Below, piece by piece: positions 7,912-16,063 of a stretch of DNA of 21,818 nt (positions are counted from its first letter, which is position 1; every line of letters begins with the position of its first letter). This DNA is from an uncultured Comamonadaceae bacterium (lineage in GTDB: Bacteria; Pseudomonadota; Gammaproteobacteria; Burkholderiales; Burkholderiaceae): assembly GCA_946482115.1 (NCBI GenBank), contig CAMLQP010000015.1, positions 1-21,818 on the forward strand. Direction: 5' to 3'. The notes beneath the pieces were generated by a model. It saw nothing but the letters and a program-made list of their open reading frames with translations, was not told where the DNA came from and ran no database searches. The position numbers and the translations under genes are program-made.

Positions 7912-8351
7912 ACCTGACCGACCCGGTGCAGCGCTGGATGGCCGAGCAGGCCTGCCGCGACGTGGTGCTGGCCGCGGCCCGCGCCGTGGACGGGCAGGAC
8001 TACGATGCCCTCGTGCTCCTGTTCACCGAGGACACGCAGGTGGTCCGCCCCGGCGGCGAGCCCCTGCTGGGCCGTGCCGCCCTGCATGCGGCCTACGCCT
8101 CCCGCGACCCGGCGCGGCTGACCCGCCACCTGGTCTGCAACCACGAGGTGCGGGTGGAGGTCGACGGCACGGCCCGCTCGCGCTGCAGCGTGCTGCTGTG
8201 GACTGGCCGGCACACCGATGCCCTCACCCCGCGCGGCCGCCCGGCCGACGCGCCCCAGCAGGTCGGCTACATCGAGGACAGCCTGCGCCTCACCCCGGAA
8301 GGCTGGCGCATCGCACGCCGCCAGGCCGGTTTCGACCTTTACCGCGACTGA
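7908..8351 (+). CDS. SnoaL/NTF2-like small protein
   Basis: This 147-residue protein has the NTF2-like cone fold pattern. An N-terminal helix region ends in AVDGQDYDALVLLFTEDTQVVRPGG. Then come GRAALHAAYASRD and RHLVCNHEVRVE, and C-terminal strands with VGYIEDSLRLTPEGWRIARRQAGFD. The family includes dehydratases, isomerases, ketosteroid isomerase-like enzymes and the beta subunits of ring-hydroxylating dioxygenases. Resemblance to the last group is visible, but there is no alpha subunit beside it. The ATG at 7908 overlaps the hydrolase stop. As the last gene of the transporter operon it probably takes part in conversion of the imported substrate. Function is otherwise unknown. Confidence 0.75.
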   Translation: MNLTDPVQRWMAEQACRDVVLAAARAVDGQDYDALVLLFTEDTQVVRPGGEPLLGRAALHAAYASRDPARLTRHLVCNHEVRVEVDGTARSRCSVLLWTGRHTDALTPRGRPADAPQQVGYIEDSLRLTPEGWRIARRQAGFDLYRD

Positions 8352-8394
8352 GCCCAGCCCCCGCCATGGGGTAGCCCGGGCCGCTGTTGCCCGC

Positions 8395-8420
8395 GCGCAC
8401 CGGCATGCGTTCCGGTGCGC
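8395..8420 (+). terminator. Stem-loop after the transporter operon, possible transcription terminator
   Basis: GCGCACCGG (8395-8403) and CCGGTGCGC (8412-8420) form a perfect 9-bp GC-rich stem with an 8-nt loop. It lies 43 bases after the last stop of the operon. A T-run is lacking (ATGGGCATCC follows), so intrinsic termination is uncertain; it may be a 3'-end barrier used with Rho. It marks the likely boundary between the transporter operon and the dcw promoter region. Confidence 0.45.
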
Positions 8421-8460
8421 ATGGGCATCCGATATTTCAAGCATCACTTTCACAGCTGAA

Positions 8461-8475
8461 GCTAAGTGCTTCATT
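8461..8475 (+). repeat. Direct repeat copy 1 upstream of mraZ
   Basis: GCTAAGTGCTTCATT matches the copy at 8516-8530 in 14 of 15 positions. With the preceding GAA, GAAGC (8458-8462) and GCTTC (8468-8472) can also form a small hairpin. It lies in an AT-rich island. No known factor is recognised. Confidence 0.6.
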
Positions 8476-8494
8476 TTGCTGAAGTTTTAGTTGT

Positions 8495-8512
8495 CAAACT
8501 TTGTACAGTTTG
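8495..8512. repeat. Dyad between the two direct repeats upstream of mraZ
   Basis: CAAACT (8495-8500) and AGTTTG (8507-8512) are perfect 6-bp inverted arms around TTGTAC. It could bind a dimeric regulator. It lies 73 to 90 bp upstream of the candidate -10 of the mraZ promoter. Confidence 0.5.
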
Positions 8513-8515
8513 GCT

Positions 8516-8530
8516 GCTAAGTGCTTGATT
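8516..8530 (+). repeat. Direct repeat copy 2 upstream of mraZ
   Basis: GCTAAGTGCTTGATT is the second copy of the 15-bp repeat, 55 bp after copy 1, with one mismatch (G for C at position 12). Both copies are followed by TGAA a few bases later and then by a T- or A-run. Confidence 0.6.
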
Positions 8531-8576
8531 TCATTGAAAAAAAGTGTAGCTGCCCCTGCGCGCGCCTCGGATTTCC

Positions 8577-8585
8577 TGCTACAGT
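8577..8585 (+). promoter_or_regulatory. Putative extended -10 promoter of the dcw cluster
   Basis: TGCTACAGT is an extended -10 pattern (TG, one base, then TACAGT, 4/6 to TATAAT). No good -35 is visible at normal spacing. The predicted transcript start near 8592 falls inside the MraZ repeat array, the arrangement expected for autorepression of mraZ. This is the best promoter candidate for the dcw operon in the window. Confidence 0.4.
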
Positions 8586-8620
8586 GGGATTAAGTGCAAA
8601 TTTGTGGTGAAAAGTGTAAT
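8581..8620 (+). promoter_or_regulatory. MraZ-binding repeat array (MraZ box)
   Basis: Four tandem units of exactly 10 bp read ACAGTGGGAT, TAAGTGCAAA, TTTGTGGTGA and AAAGTGTAAT, each with GTG in the same place (8584, 8594, 8604, 8614). Published MraZ sites are tandem repeats of TGGG-type or AAAGTG-type units about 10 bp apart directly before mraZ in E. coli and Mollicutes. The array lies 15 bp before the mraZ start and overlaps the candidate -10. Autoregulation of the dcw cluster by MraZ is the expected role. Confidence 0.8.
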
Positions 8621-8634
8621 TTTCAGGTCCCATC

Positions 8635-9063
8635 GTGTTCCAAGGCGCCTCCTCTCTCAGTCTCGATGCCAAAGGTCGGCTTTCCGTGCCGACCCGGCAC
8701 CGTGACGTCCTGAGCGCGACGGCCGGGGGACAGATCACCATCACCAAGCACCCGCACGGCTGCCTCATGATTTTCCCGCGCAGCGAATGGGAAAAGTTTC
8801 GCGAGCGCATTGCCGCGCTGCCGATGTCGGCTCAGTGGTGGAAGCGCATCTTCCTGGGCAATGCGATGGACGCCGAGATGGACGGCAGCGGTCGCGTGCT
8901 GGTCTCGCCCGAACTGCGGGCGGCCGCCGGCCTCAGCAAGGATGCCGTGCTGCTGGGCATGGGCAACCACTTCGAACTCTGGGACGCTGCCACCTACGCC
9001 GCCCAGGAGGCCGAGGCCATGCAGGGCGACATGCCTGACGTCTTCAAGGACTTTTCTTTCTGA
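8635..9063 (+). CDS. mraZ: Transcriptional regulator MraZ
   Basis: This 142-residue DNA-binding protein is the first gene of the dcw cluster and controls it. Two AbrB-like half-domains are visible, each with the family's D-x-x-G-R motif: DAKGR at residues 11-15 and DGSGR at 83-87. The N-terminus [19 protein letters not shown] is the standard start of the family, so the GTG at 8635 is the start; no in-frame ATG precedes it. A modest ribosome site, CAGGT, lies 6 to 7 bases upstream. MraZ forms a ring that binds tandem repeats before its own gene, and such an array is present at 8581-8620. The rsmH start lies 9 bp downstream. Confidence 0.95.
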   Translation: MFQGASSLSLDAKGRLSVPTRHRDVLSATAGGQITITKHPHGCLMIFPRSEWEKFRERIAALPMSAQWWKRIFLGNAMDAEMDGSGRVLVSPELRAAAGLSKDAVLLGMGNHFELWDAATYAAQEAEAMQGDMPDVFKDFSF

Positions 9064-9072
9064 GGATGGACG

Positions 9073-9996
9073 GTGCAAGGCCCATGGACCCACTGCACCG
9101 TCCTGTTGAACGAAGCGATCGACGCGCTTCGGGTGCAACCGGACGGTCACTACATCGATGCCACCTTCGGGCGCGGCGGCCATTCGCGGCTGATCCTGTC
9201 GCGTCTGTCGGCGCAGGGGCGTCTCACCGTGTTCGACAAGGATCCGCAGGCCATTGCGGAGGCGCAGGCCCTGTCGGCGTCCGACGCGCGCGTGGCGGTG
9301 CGGCATCAGGGCTTCGCGCACCTGAACGAGCTGCCGCCGGCCAGTGCCGACGGGTTGCTCATGGACCTGGGTGTGAGTTCGCCCCAGATCGACGACCCGG
9401 CGCGGGGCTTTTCCTTCCGCCACGACGGCCCGCTGGACATGCGCATGGACACCACGCGCGGACAAAGCGTGGCCGACTGGCTGGCGACGGTGGATACCAA
9501 AACTTTGGCGGAGGTGATACGTGAATACGGCGAAGAACGGTTTGCTCAATCGATTGCAAAGGCGGTTGATCGTCGCCGACAGGAACGGGGCCCTGTTCGA
9601 ACCACCGCCGAGCTGGCCGAAATCGTGGCTGGCGCGGTCAAAACCCGCGAGCCGGGCAAGGACCCTGCAACGCGCACATTTCAGGCTCTTCGGATTTTCA
9701 TCAACGCCGAGCTTGAAGAGCTGCAACAAGCGCTCGCGGCAGCCCTGAAGGTGCTGCGTCCCGGAGGCCGGCTGGTGGTCATCTCCTTCCATTCGCTTGA
9801 GGACCGCATGGTCAAGCAGTTCATCGCCGCGCAGTCGCGGGAGGTGGTGGACCGCCGGGCCCTGTTCGCCACCCCCCGGGCACTGCCGCTGAAGGGCCTG
9901 GAGCGCGTGATGCCCAGCGCCGCCGAGATCGAGGCCAACCCGCGCGCGCGCAGCGCCGTCATGCGCGTGGCCGAGCGCACGGAGGCCGGGGCGTGA
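9073..9996 (+). CDS. rsmH: 16S rRNA (cytosine(1402)-N(4))-methyltransferase RsmH
   Basis: This 307-residue cytoplasmic enzyme (formerly MraW) adds a methyl group to N4 of C1402 in 16S rRNA, using S-adenosylmethionine. The SAM-binding motif [13 protein letters not shown] is at residues 27-39. [30 protein letters not shown] and the C-terminal [20 protein letters not shown] are family hallmarks. The start is the GTG at 9073, with GAGGA about 6 bases upstream overlapping the mraZ stop; the nearby ATG at 9084 is out of frame. The second position of the dcw cluster is its normal place. It overlaps ftsL by 4 bp (GTGA). Confidence 0.95.
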   Translation: MQGPWTHCTVLLNEAIDALRVQPDGHYIDATFGRGGHSRLILSRLSAQGRLTVFDKDPQAIAEAQALSASDARVAVRHQGFAHLNELPPASADGLLMDLGVSSPQIDDPARGFSFRHDGPLDMRMDTTRGQSVADWLATVDTKTLAEVIREYGEERFAQSIAKAVDRRRQERGPVRTTAELAEIVAGAVKTREPGKDPATRTFQALRIFINAELEELQQALAAALKVLRPGGRLVVISFHSLEDRMVKQFIAAQSREVVDRRALFATPRALPLKGLERVMPSAAEIEANPRARSAVMRVAERTEAGA

Positions 9997-10274
9997 TCCG
10001 GCTCAACCTCGCTCTGCTGATGGCCGTGCTGGTCAGCGCGTTCTACCTGGTGCACGTGCAGTACGAGTCGCGGCGCCTCTACACCGAGCTGGATCGCGCC
10101 ACCTCGCGCTCGCACCGGCTTGACGCCGACCACGAACAGCTCATGGTGCACAAGCGCGCTCAGGCCACGCCCGCGCGCGTGCAGCAGATCGCCACGCGGC
10201 AGCTGCAGATGCGCCCGGTCAACCCGGCCATCACCGAATACGTGAGCGCGCCGCCGCTGGAGGTCAAGCCATGA
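9993..10274 (+). CDS. ftsL: Cell division protein FtsL
   Basis: This 93-residue bitopic membrane protein of the divisome activates FtsWI together with FtsB and FtsQ. A very short cytoplasmic start (MIRLN) leads into one membrane helix (about residues 5-22, [18 protein letters not shown]). The periplasmic part is a predicted coiled coil ([26 protein letters not shown]), and [15 protein letters not shown] is a typical FtsL segment. The start is GTG at 9993, overlapping the rsmH stop; no in-frame ATG would keep the membrane helix. FtsL sequences diverge fast, but location between rsmH and ftsI makes the call secure. The stop overlaps ftsI by 4 bp. Confidence 0.92.
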   Translation: MIRLNLALLMAVLVSAFYLVHVQYESRRLYTELDRATSRSHRLDADHEQLMVHKRAQATPARVQQIATRQLQMRPVNPAITEYVSAPPLEVKP

Positions 10275-12004
10275 GCCGCGGCATTGCCTACAGCTCCAGC
10301 CCGCTGCTGGCGAGCAAGACGCCAGTCTGGCGCAGCAAGCTCATCGTCGCCGGCCTGGCCGTGGCCTTCGTTGTCCTGGCCGGCCGAGCGGCCTATGTGC
10401 AGGTGTTCGGCAATGCGTTCTTCCAGCGCCAGGGTGAGGTGCGTTTTGCGCGCACGCTGGAGCTGCCGGCCAACCGCGGCCGTGTGCTCGACCGCAACGG
10501 CCTGATCCTGGCCACCAGCGTGGTGGCCCAGAGTGTCTGGGCCATCCCCGAGGATGTGGACAAGAACCACCCGGGCCTGCGCGATGCCGCGCGGCTGCTG
10601 GAGATCCCCCTGGCGGACCTGAAGAAGCGCCTGTCGCAGGAGGACAAGACCTTCGTCTGGGTCAAGCGCCAGGTGGACGAGCCGGTGGCGCTCAAGGTAC
10701 AGGCCCTGGGCATCAAGGGCCTGTACCTGCGCAAGGAATACAAGCGTCAGTACCCCGAGGGCGAGGCCGCCGCGCACGTGGTCGGCTTCACCAACGTGGA
10801 GGACGTGGGTCAGGAGGGCGTCGAGCTCGCCTTCAACAAGGACCTGTCGGGCAGGGCGGGTTCACGCCGCGTCATCAAGGACCGCCTGGGTCGCGTGGTG
10901 GAGGATGTGCGCGACGTCGTGCCGCCGGTGGACGGCAAGGACCTGCAGCTTTCCATCGACAGCAAGGTGCAGTTCTTCGCCTACGAGAAGCTGCGTGAGG
11001 CGGTGCAGAAGCACAAGGCCCGCGCAGGCAGCGTGGTGGTGCTCGACACCCAGACCGGCGAGGTGCTGGCCCTGGCCAACTACCCCAGCTACAACCCCAA
11101 CCGGCGCCAGAATCTGAACGGCGAGCAGCTGCGCAACCGCGCGCTGACCGACAGTTTTGAACCCGGTTCGACCATGAAGCCCTTCATTGCCACGCTGGCG
11201 CTGGACAAGGGCATGGTCCGGCCTGACACTCCGATCCAGACCGCGCCGGGCCGCATCACCATCGGCGGCGCCACCATCGGCGACGCGCACCCCAACAATG
11301 TGCTGACGGTGGCCGAGGTGATCCAGAAGTCCAGCAACGTCGGCACGGTCAAGATGGCCATGCAGATGCAGCCGCGCGAGATCTGGGAAGCCTATACCCA
11401 GGCCGGTTTCGGCCAGAAGCCGTTGCTGCCTTTCCCGGGTGCGGTCAGCGGCCGTCTGCGCGCCTACAAAACCTGGCGCCCCATCGAGCAGGCCACCATG
11501 AGCTATGGCTACGGCCTCTCCGCGTCGCTGTTCCAGCTTGCACAGGCCTACAGCGTGTTCGCGCGCGATGGCGAGCTCATCCCCGTGACGCTGCAGAAGA
11601 GCGATCAGCCGGTGGCCGGCGTGCGTGTGTTCAGCGCCAGGAACACACGCTCGGTGCGCGAGATGCTGCACATGGCCACCAGCCCGGGCGGCACGGGCAC
11701 GCGGGCGCAGACCATGGGTTACTCGGTCGGCGGCAAGTCGGGCACCGCGCGCAAGCAGGAGGGCAAGGGCTACGCGGCCAAGAAGTACCGCAGCTTCTTC
11801 GTCGGCCTGGCGCCCATCGAGGCCCCGCGCATCGTGGTGGCGGTGATGGTGGACGAACCCACGGATGGCCAGTACTACGGCGGCCTGGTGGCCGCGCCCG
11901 TGTTCAGCGACACGGTGCAGCAGACGCTGCGCATCCTGGGCGTGCAGCCCGACATGAGCGTGAAGCCGCAGATCGTGGCCGACGTGGTGGAGGAGTCGTT
12001 CTGA
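10271..12004 (+). CDS. ftsI: Septum-specific peptidoglycan transpeptidase FtsI (PBP3)
   Basis: This 577-residue class B penicillin-binding protein cross-links septal peptidoglycan in the periplasm and works with FtsW. One membrane anchor lies near residues 23-41. The pedestal domain begins with ELPANRGRVLDRNGLILATS. All three transpeptidase motifs are present: S300-T-M-K303 (EPGSTMKPF, nucleophile S300), S354-x-N356 (KSSNVGT) and K489-S-G (GGKSGTARK). Length matches E. coli FtsI (588). The ATG at 10271 overlaps the ftsL stop. The last base of its TGA is the first base of the murE ATG. It is the target of beta-lactams such as aztreonam. Confidence 0.96.
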   Translation: MSRGIAYSSSPLLASKTPVWRSKLIVAGLAVAFVVLAGRAAYVQVFGNAFFQRQGEVRFARTLELPANRGRVLDRNGLILATSVVAQSVWAIPEDVDKNHPGLRDAARLLEIPLADLKKRLSQEDKTFVWVKRQVDEPVALKVQALGIKGLYLRKEYKRQYPEGEAAAHVVGFTNVEDVGQEGVELAFNKDLSGRAGSRRVIKDRLGRVVEDVRDVVPPVDGKDLQLSIDSKVQFFAYEKLREAVQKHKARAGSVVVLDTQTGEVLALANYPSYNPNRRQNLNGEQLRNRALTDSFEPGSTMKPFIATLALDKGMVRPDTPIQTAPGRITIGGATIGDAHPNNVLTVAEVIQKSSNVGTVKMAMQMQPREIWEAYTQAGFGQKPLLPFPGAVSGRLRAYKTWRPIEQATMSYGYGLSASLFQLAQAYSVFARDGELIPVTLQKSDQPVAGVRVFSARNTRSVREMLHMATSPGGTGTRAQTMGYSVGGKSGTARKQEGKGYAAKKYRSFFVGLAPIEAPRIVVAVMVDEPTDGQYYGGLVAAPVFSDTVQQTLRILGVQPDMSVKPQIVADVVEESF

Positions 12005-13500
12005 TGCGCGTGCTGCATGACGCCCCCGCCGCTGCCGCCTGGCTCCAGGGCCGTGGCTGCACCGCGCTGCGCGGCGACAGCCGGCAGATCGCGCCCGGCG
12101 AAGGCTTCATCGCCTGGCCCGGCGCCGCCACCGACGGGCGCCGCTTCGTGCCGCAGGCGCTGGCTGGCGGTGCGGTGGCCTGCCTGGTGGAACACGCGGG
12201 TGTGGAGCCGTTCGGTTTCAGTGACGAGCGCGTCGCAGCCGTGCCCGGACTCAAGGGCCTGAGCGGCGAGATCGCGGCGATCTTTCATGGCCGGCCCAGC
12301 GAGGTGATGGACCTCGTGGCCTTCACCGGCACCAACGGCAAGACCTCCAGTGCCTGGTGGCTGGCCCAGCTGCTCGATGCCGTCCGCCGGCCTTGCGCCC
12401 TTGTCGGCACGCTGGGCATGGGCCGGCCCGGAACACCCGACTGGCAGGTGACCGGTCTGACCACGCCCGATCCCATCAGCCTGCAGGCCGGGCTGCGCCG
12501 CTTCGCCGACGCCGGCGTGCGCGCCTGCGCCATCGAGGCCTCGTCCATCGGGCTGGTCGAAGGCCGGCTCAACGGCTGCCGCCTCGCGGTCGCGGCCTTC
12601 ACCAACTTCACCCAGGACCATCTGGACTACCACGGCGACATGACCCGTTACTGGGCAGCCAAGCGCGCGCTGTTCGACTGGGCCGGCCTGCGCGCGGCGG
12701 TGATCAACATCGACGACCCGAAGGGCGCCGAACTCGCGGGCGAACTGGCCGTGCGGCCCGGGCTGGACCTCTGGACCGTCTCCCGCCGCGACACCGGCGC
12801 CCGCCTGCGGGTGGCCCAGCACGCCACCACCACCACCGGCATGCGTTTCGCGCTGGCCGAGGGTGCCGTCACCACGGCGGCGGTGGAGCTGCCGCTGGTG
12901 GGTGACTACAACCTGAGCAACCTGCTGGGCGTGGTCGCTTCGGCCCGCGCGCTGGGCGTGCCGCTGCCCGAGGCGGTGGCGGCCTGCGCCGCACTCACGC
13001 CGGTGCCGGGTCGCATGCAGAGCGCGGCTGCGCCGCGCGCCGACCAACCGCTGGTGCTGATCGACTACGCCCACACGCCCGACGCGCTGGAGCAGGCGTT
13101 GCGCGCACTGCAGCCGCTGGCACGCGCGCGCGGCGGCCGACTGCATGGCGTGGTGGGTTGCGGTGGCGACCGCGACGCCTCCAAACGTCCGCTCATGGCC
13201 GCCGTGGCCGAGCGCGAGGCCGACCAGGTGTGCCTGACCAGCGACAACCCGCGCAGCGAGGACCCGCGGGTCATCCTGCGCCAGATGGTGGCCGGCCTGC
13301 GCGATGCTGAGGCGGTTCGCATCGAGCCCGACCGGGCCCGCGCCATCGCCGAGGTCGTGGTCCATGCGGCCGCGCACGACGTGGTGCTGATTGCCGGCAA
13401 GGGCCATGAGGATTACCAGGAGATCCAGGGCCGCAAGCTGCCCTTCTCTGATATCGAGCAGGCCGCCGCCGCGCTGGCGCAGCGGGAGGGACTGGCATGA
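12004..13500 (+). CDS. murE: UDP-MurNAc-L-Ala-D-Glu--meso-diaminopimelate ligase MurE
   Basis: This 498-residue cytoplasmic Mur ligase adds the third residue of the stem peptide with ATP. The ATP loop GTNGKT is at 109-114, the predicted carbamylated lysine K220 is in YWAAKRALF, and NFTQDHLDYHG is present. D414-N-P-R417 (SDNPRSEDP) marks specificity for meso-diaminopimelate, as expected in Gram-negatives, rather than lysine. The segment at 178-184 reads EASSIGL where the textbook enzymes have EVSSHGL or EVSSHAL. ribosome site GGAGGAG is at 11989-11995, within ftsI. The gene overlaps ftsI by 1 bp and murF by 4 bp. Confidence 0.95.
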   Translation: MRVLHDAPAAAAWLQGRGCTALRGDSRQIAPGEGFIAWPGAATDGRRFVPQALAGGAVACLVEHAGVEPFGFSDERVAAVPGLKGLSGEIAAIFHGRPSEVMDLVAFTGTNGKTSSAWWLAQLLDAVRRPCALVGTLGMGRPGTPDWQVTGLTTPDPISLQAGLRRFADAGVRACAIEASSIGLVEGRLNGCRLAVAAFTNFTQDHLDYHGDMTRYWAAKRALFDWAGLRAAVINIDDPKGAELAGELAVRPGLDLWTVSRRDTGARLRVAQHATTTTGMRFALAEGAVTTAAVELPLVGDYNLSNLLGVVASARALGVPLPEAVAACAALTPVPGRMQSAAAPRADQPLVLIDYAHTPDALEQALRALQPLARARGGRLHGVVGCGGDRDASKRPLMAAVAEREADQVCLTSDNPRSEDPRVILRQMVAGLRDAEAVRIEPDRARAIAEVVVHAAAHDVVLIAGKGHEDYQEIQGRKLPFSDIEQAAAALAQREGLA

Positions 13501-14888
13501 AAACCTGGGGCCAGCTCCTGACCGCCTTGCCAGGCGCCCGCGTGGTCGGCGATCCCGCCGCCGTGGCCGCTGTGCGGGTGCACAGCGACACGCGCAGCCT
13601 GCGCGCGGGCGATCTGTTCGTGGCGCTGCGCGGTGAGCGTTTCGATGCCCACGATTTCCTGCCGCAGGCGCGCGAGGCCGGTGCCGTGCTGGCGCTGGCC
13701 GAGCGCGGTCTGGCGGCAGCCGGCCTGCCTGGTGTCGAAGTGCCCGACGCGCGCGCGGGCCTGGGTCAGCTGGCTGCGGCGTGGCGCGCGCAGTTCACCT
13801 TGCCGCTGATCGCCGTGACCGGCAGCAATGGCAAGACCACGGTGACCCAGATGGTCGCGTCCATCCTGCGCGCCGCGGCGGGCGAGAGCGCTTTCTCCAC
13901 CGAAGGCAACTTCAACAACGACGTTGGCGTGCCGCTGACGCTGCTGCGCCTGAATGCCGCGCACCGCCTGGCGGTGGTGGAACTGGGCATGAACCACCCG
14001 GGCGAGATCGCCGGTCTGGCGCGCATGGCCGCGCCCACCGTGGCCCTGGTCAACAACGCCCAGCGCGAGCACCAGGAATTCATGGCCGGCGTGGAGGCCG
14101 TGGCGCGCGAGAACGCCACCGTCTTCGACGCACTGGGCGCCAACGGGGTGGTGGTGTTCCCCTCTGACGACGCGCACACCGTGCTGTGGCGCGAGCTGGC
14201 CGCCGGCCGCGAGGTGCTGACCTTCAGCGACCACGACGACCGCGCCTCGGTGTTTGGCCAGGGCCGCTGGAGCGGCGTGGCCTGGCAGCTCGAGGCCCGC
14301 ACACCGCTGGGCGGCCTCCGCACCGAGATCCCTATCGCCGGCCGGCACAACCTGCGCAATGCGCTGGCCGCCGCTGCCTGTGCCATCGCGGCCGGGGTGC
14401 CCCTGGCGGCCGTCGCGCAGGGCCTGGCCGCCTTCGAGCCGGTCAAGGGCCGCTCGCGCACCGTGCCTCTCACCCTGGCGGGCCGCGACGTGGTGCTGGT
14501 GGATGACACCTACAACGCCAACCCGGATTCGGTGCGCGCGGCCATTGCCGTGCTGGCCGAACTGCCCGCCCCGCGCCTGCTGGTACTTGGCGACATGGGT
14601 GAGGTTGGCGACCAGGGCCCGGCTTTCCATGCCGAGGTGCTGGCTTACGCGCAGTCGCGTGGCATCGACCATGTGCTGTGCACCGGTGAACAGTTCGCGC
14701 AGGTGGTCCAGGCTCCCGCGCGTCATTTCAATGATTTCGACGCCCTGACCGGGGAAGCGCGCGTGCTGGCCCGGCGGGCCGGCAGCGTGCTGGTCAAGGG
14801 TTCGCGCTTCATGCGCATGGAACGCGTGGTCGCCGCCCTGCAGGCGGGCGACGCGCCTTCCCAAGGAGGAGGTTCTCATGCTGCTTAG
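13497..14888 (+). CDS. murF: UDP-MurNAc-tripeptide--D-alanyl-D-alanine ligase MurF
   Basis: This 463-residue cytoplasmic Mur ligase joins D-Ala-D-Ala to the tripeptide to complete the UDP-MurNAc-pentapeptide. The N-terminal substrate domain has [27 protein letters not shown]. The ATP loop GSNGKTT is at residues 109-115, and [17 protein letters not shown] and [10 protein letters not shown] follow. The C-terminal domain has [15 protein letters not shown] and [10 protein letters not shown]. The ATG at 13497 follows GGGAGGG and overlaps the murE stop. Its tail runs 11 bp into mraY, and its final glycine codons double as the mraY ribosome site. Confidence 0.95.
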   Translation: MKTWGQLLTALPGARVVGDPAAVAAVRVHSDTRSLRAGDLFVALRGERFDAHDFLPQAREAGAVLALAERGLAAAGLPGVEVPDARAGLGQLAAAWRAQFTLPLIAVTGSNGKTTVTQMVASILRAAAGESAFSTEGNFNNDVGVPLTLLRLNAAHRLAVVELGMNHPGEIAGLARMAAPTVALVNNAQREHQEFMAGVEAVARENATVFDALGANGVVVFPSDDAHTVLWRELAAGREVLTFSDHDDRASVFGQGRWSGVAWQLEARTPLGGLRTEIPIAGRHNLRNALAAAACAIAAGVPLAAVAQGLAAFEPVKGRSRTVPLTLAGRDVVLVDDTYNANPDSVRAAIAVLAELPAPRLLVLGDMGEVGDQGPAFHAEVLAYAQSRGIDHVLCTGEQFAQVVQAPARHFNDFDALTGEARVLARRAGSVLVKGSRFMRMERVVAALQAGDAPSQGGGSHAA

Positions 14889-16059
14889 CCTGGCCCTGTG
14901 GCTGCAGACGCTGTCGCCCGATGCCTTCAGCTTCCTGCGGGTGTTCCAGTACATCACCTTCCGGGCCGTGATGGCTGCGGTCACCGCGCTGCTACTGGGT
15001 CTGGTGGCCGGCCCCTGGTTCATCCGCCGCCTGGCCGCGCTCAAGATCGGCCAGCCCATCCGCGAGTACGCGATGCAGACCCACCTGAGCAAGAGCGGCA
15101 CGCCCACCATGGGCGGCGTGCTGATCCTGTTCGCGATTGCGGTTTCCACGCTGCTGTGGTTCGACCTCTCCAACCGCTTCGTCTGGATCGTGCTGCTGGT
15201 CACGCTGGGCTTCGGCGCCATCGGCTGGGCGGACGACTGGCGCAAGGTCGTGCACAAGGACCCCGAGGGCATGCGTTCGCGTGAGAAATATTTCTGGCAG
15301 TCGGTCATCGGCCTGATCGCCGCGCTGTACCTGCTGTTCAGCATCTCCGAAAGCTCCAACACCCGCGTGATCGAGCTGTTCTTCAACTGGGTCAGCTCCG
15401 GTTTCAGCGTGGACCTGCCGCCCAAAGCCGGCCTGCTGGTGCCGTTCTTCAAGGAAATCAGCTACCCGCTGGGCGTGTTCGGCTTCGTGATCCTGACCTA
15501 CCTGGTCATCGTAGGATCGAGCAACGCGGTCAACCTCACCGACGGCCTGGACGGACTGGCCATCATGCCGGTGGTGATGGTGGGGTCGGCCCTGGGCGTG
15601 TTCGCTTACGTCACCGGCCGAGCCGACTACTCGGGCTACCTGTTCCTGCCGCACATCGCCGGCGCGGGCGAATTGCTGATCTTTTGCGCCGCCATGGCCG
15701 GCGCCGGCCTGGCCTTCCTGTGGTTCAACACCCATCCGGCCCAGGTTTTCATGGGTGACGTGGGGGCGCTCGCGCTGGGCGGCGCCCTGGGCACCATCGC
15801 CGTCATCGTGCGCCAGGAGATCGTGCTCGCCATCATGGGTGGCATCTTCGTGGCCGAAGCGGTGTCGGTGATGCTGCAGGTCACCTGGTTCAAGTACACC
15901 AAGCGCCGCTACGGCGAAGGCCGGCGCCTGCTCAAGATGGCGCCGCTGCACCACCACTTCGAGAAATCAGGCTGGAAGGAAACCCAGGTCGTGGTGCGCT
16001 TCTGGATCATCACCATGCTGCTCTGCCTGGTGGGTCTCTCAACCCTGAAACTGCGTTGA
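14878..16059 (+). CDS. mraY: Phospho-N-acetylmuramoyl-pentapeptide-transferase MraY
   Basis: This 393-residue inner-membrane enzyme makes lipid I by transferring phospho-MurNAc-pentapeptide to undecaprenyl phosphate. About ten membrane helices are visible. Conserved motifs are KSGTPTMGG (72-80), WADDWRK with D119 and D120, NLTDGLDGL (219-227), [12 protein letters not shown] with D294, and PLHHHFE (357-361, HHH 358-360). The gene lengthens a typical 360-residue enzyme by about 30 residues, in part in the 155-195 region. The ATG at 14878 lies 5 bases after GGAGGAGG, one of the strongest ribosome sites here, inside the end of murF. Four bases separate it from murD. Confidence 0.96.
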   Translation: MLLSLALWLQTLSPDAFSFLRVFQYITFRAVMAAVTALLLGLVAGPWFIRRLAALKIGQPIREYAMQTHLSKSGTPTMGGVLILFAIAVSTLLWFDLSNRFVWIVLLVTLGFGAIGWADDWRKVVHKDPEGMRSREKYFWQSVIGLIAALYLLFSISESSNTRVIELFFNWVSSGFSVDLPPKAGLLVPFFKEISYPLGVFGFVILTYLVIVGSSNAVNLTDGLDGLAIMPVVMVGSALGVFAYVTGRADYSGYLFLPHIAGAGELLIFCAAMAGAGLAFLWFNTHPAQVFMGDVGALALGGALGTIAVIVRQEIVLAIMGGIFVAEAVSVMLQVTWFKYTKRRYGEGRRLLKMAPLHHHFEKSGWKETQVVVRFWIITMLLCLVGLSTLKLR

Positions 16060-16063
16060 AACG

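Noticed and set aside
8491..8519. A sigma70 promoter with TTGTCA as -35 in the AT-rich island
   Set aside because: At 17 or 18 bp spacing the -10 position reads CTGCTA or TGCTAA, which is a poor match.
8517..8810. A 97-codon minus-strand frame across the mraZ promoter and start
   Set aside because: It overlaps the MraZ repeat array and the mraZ start, has no ribosome site that I can see and no family motif.
13413..15452. A 679-codon open frame on the minus strand across murF and mraY
   Set aside because: It runs antisense to two unmistakable essential genes, its translation shows no domain and is rich in Arg, Ser, Ala and Gln, and such long antisense frames are routine in high-GC codon-biased DNA.
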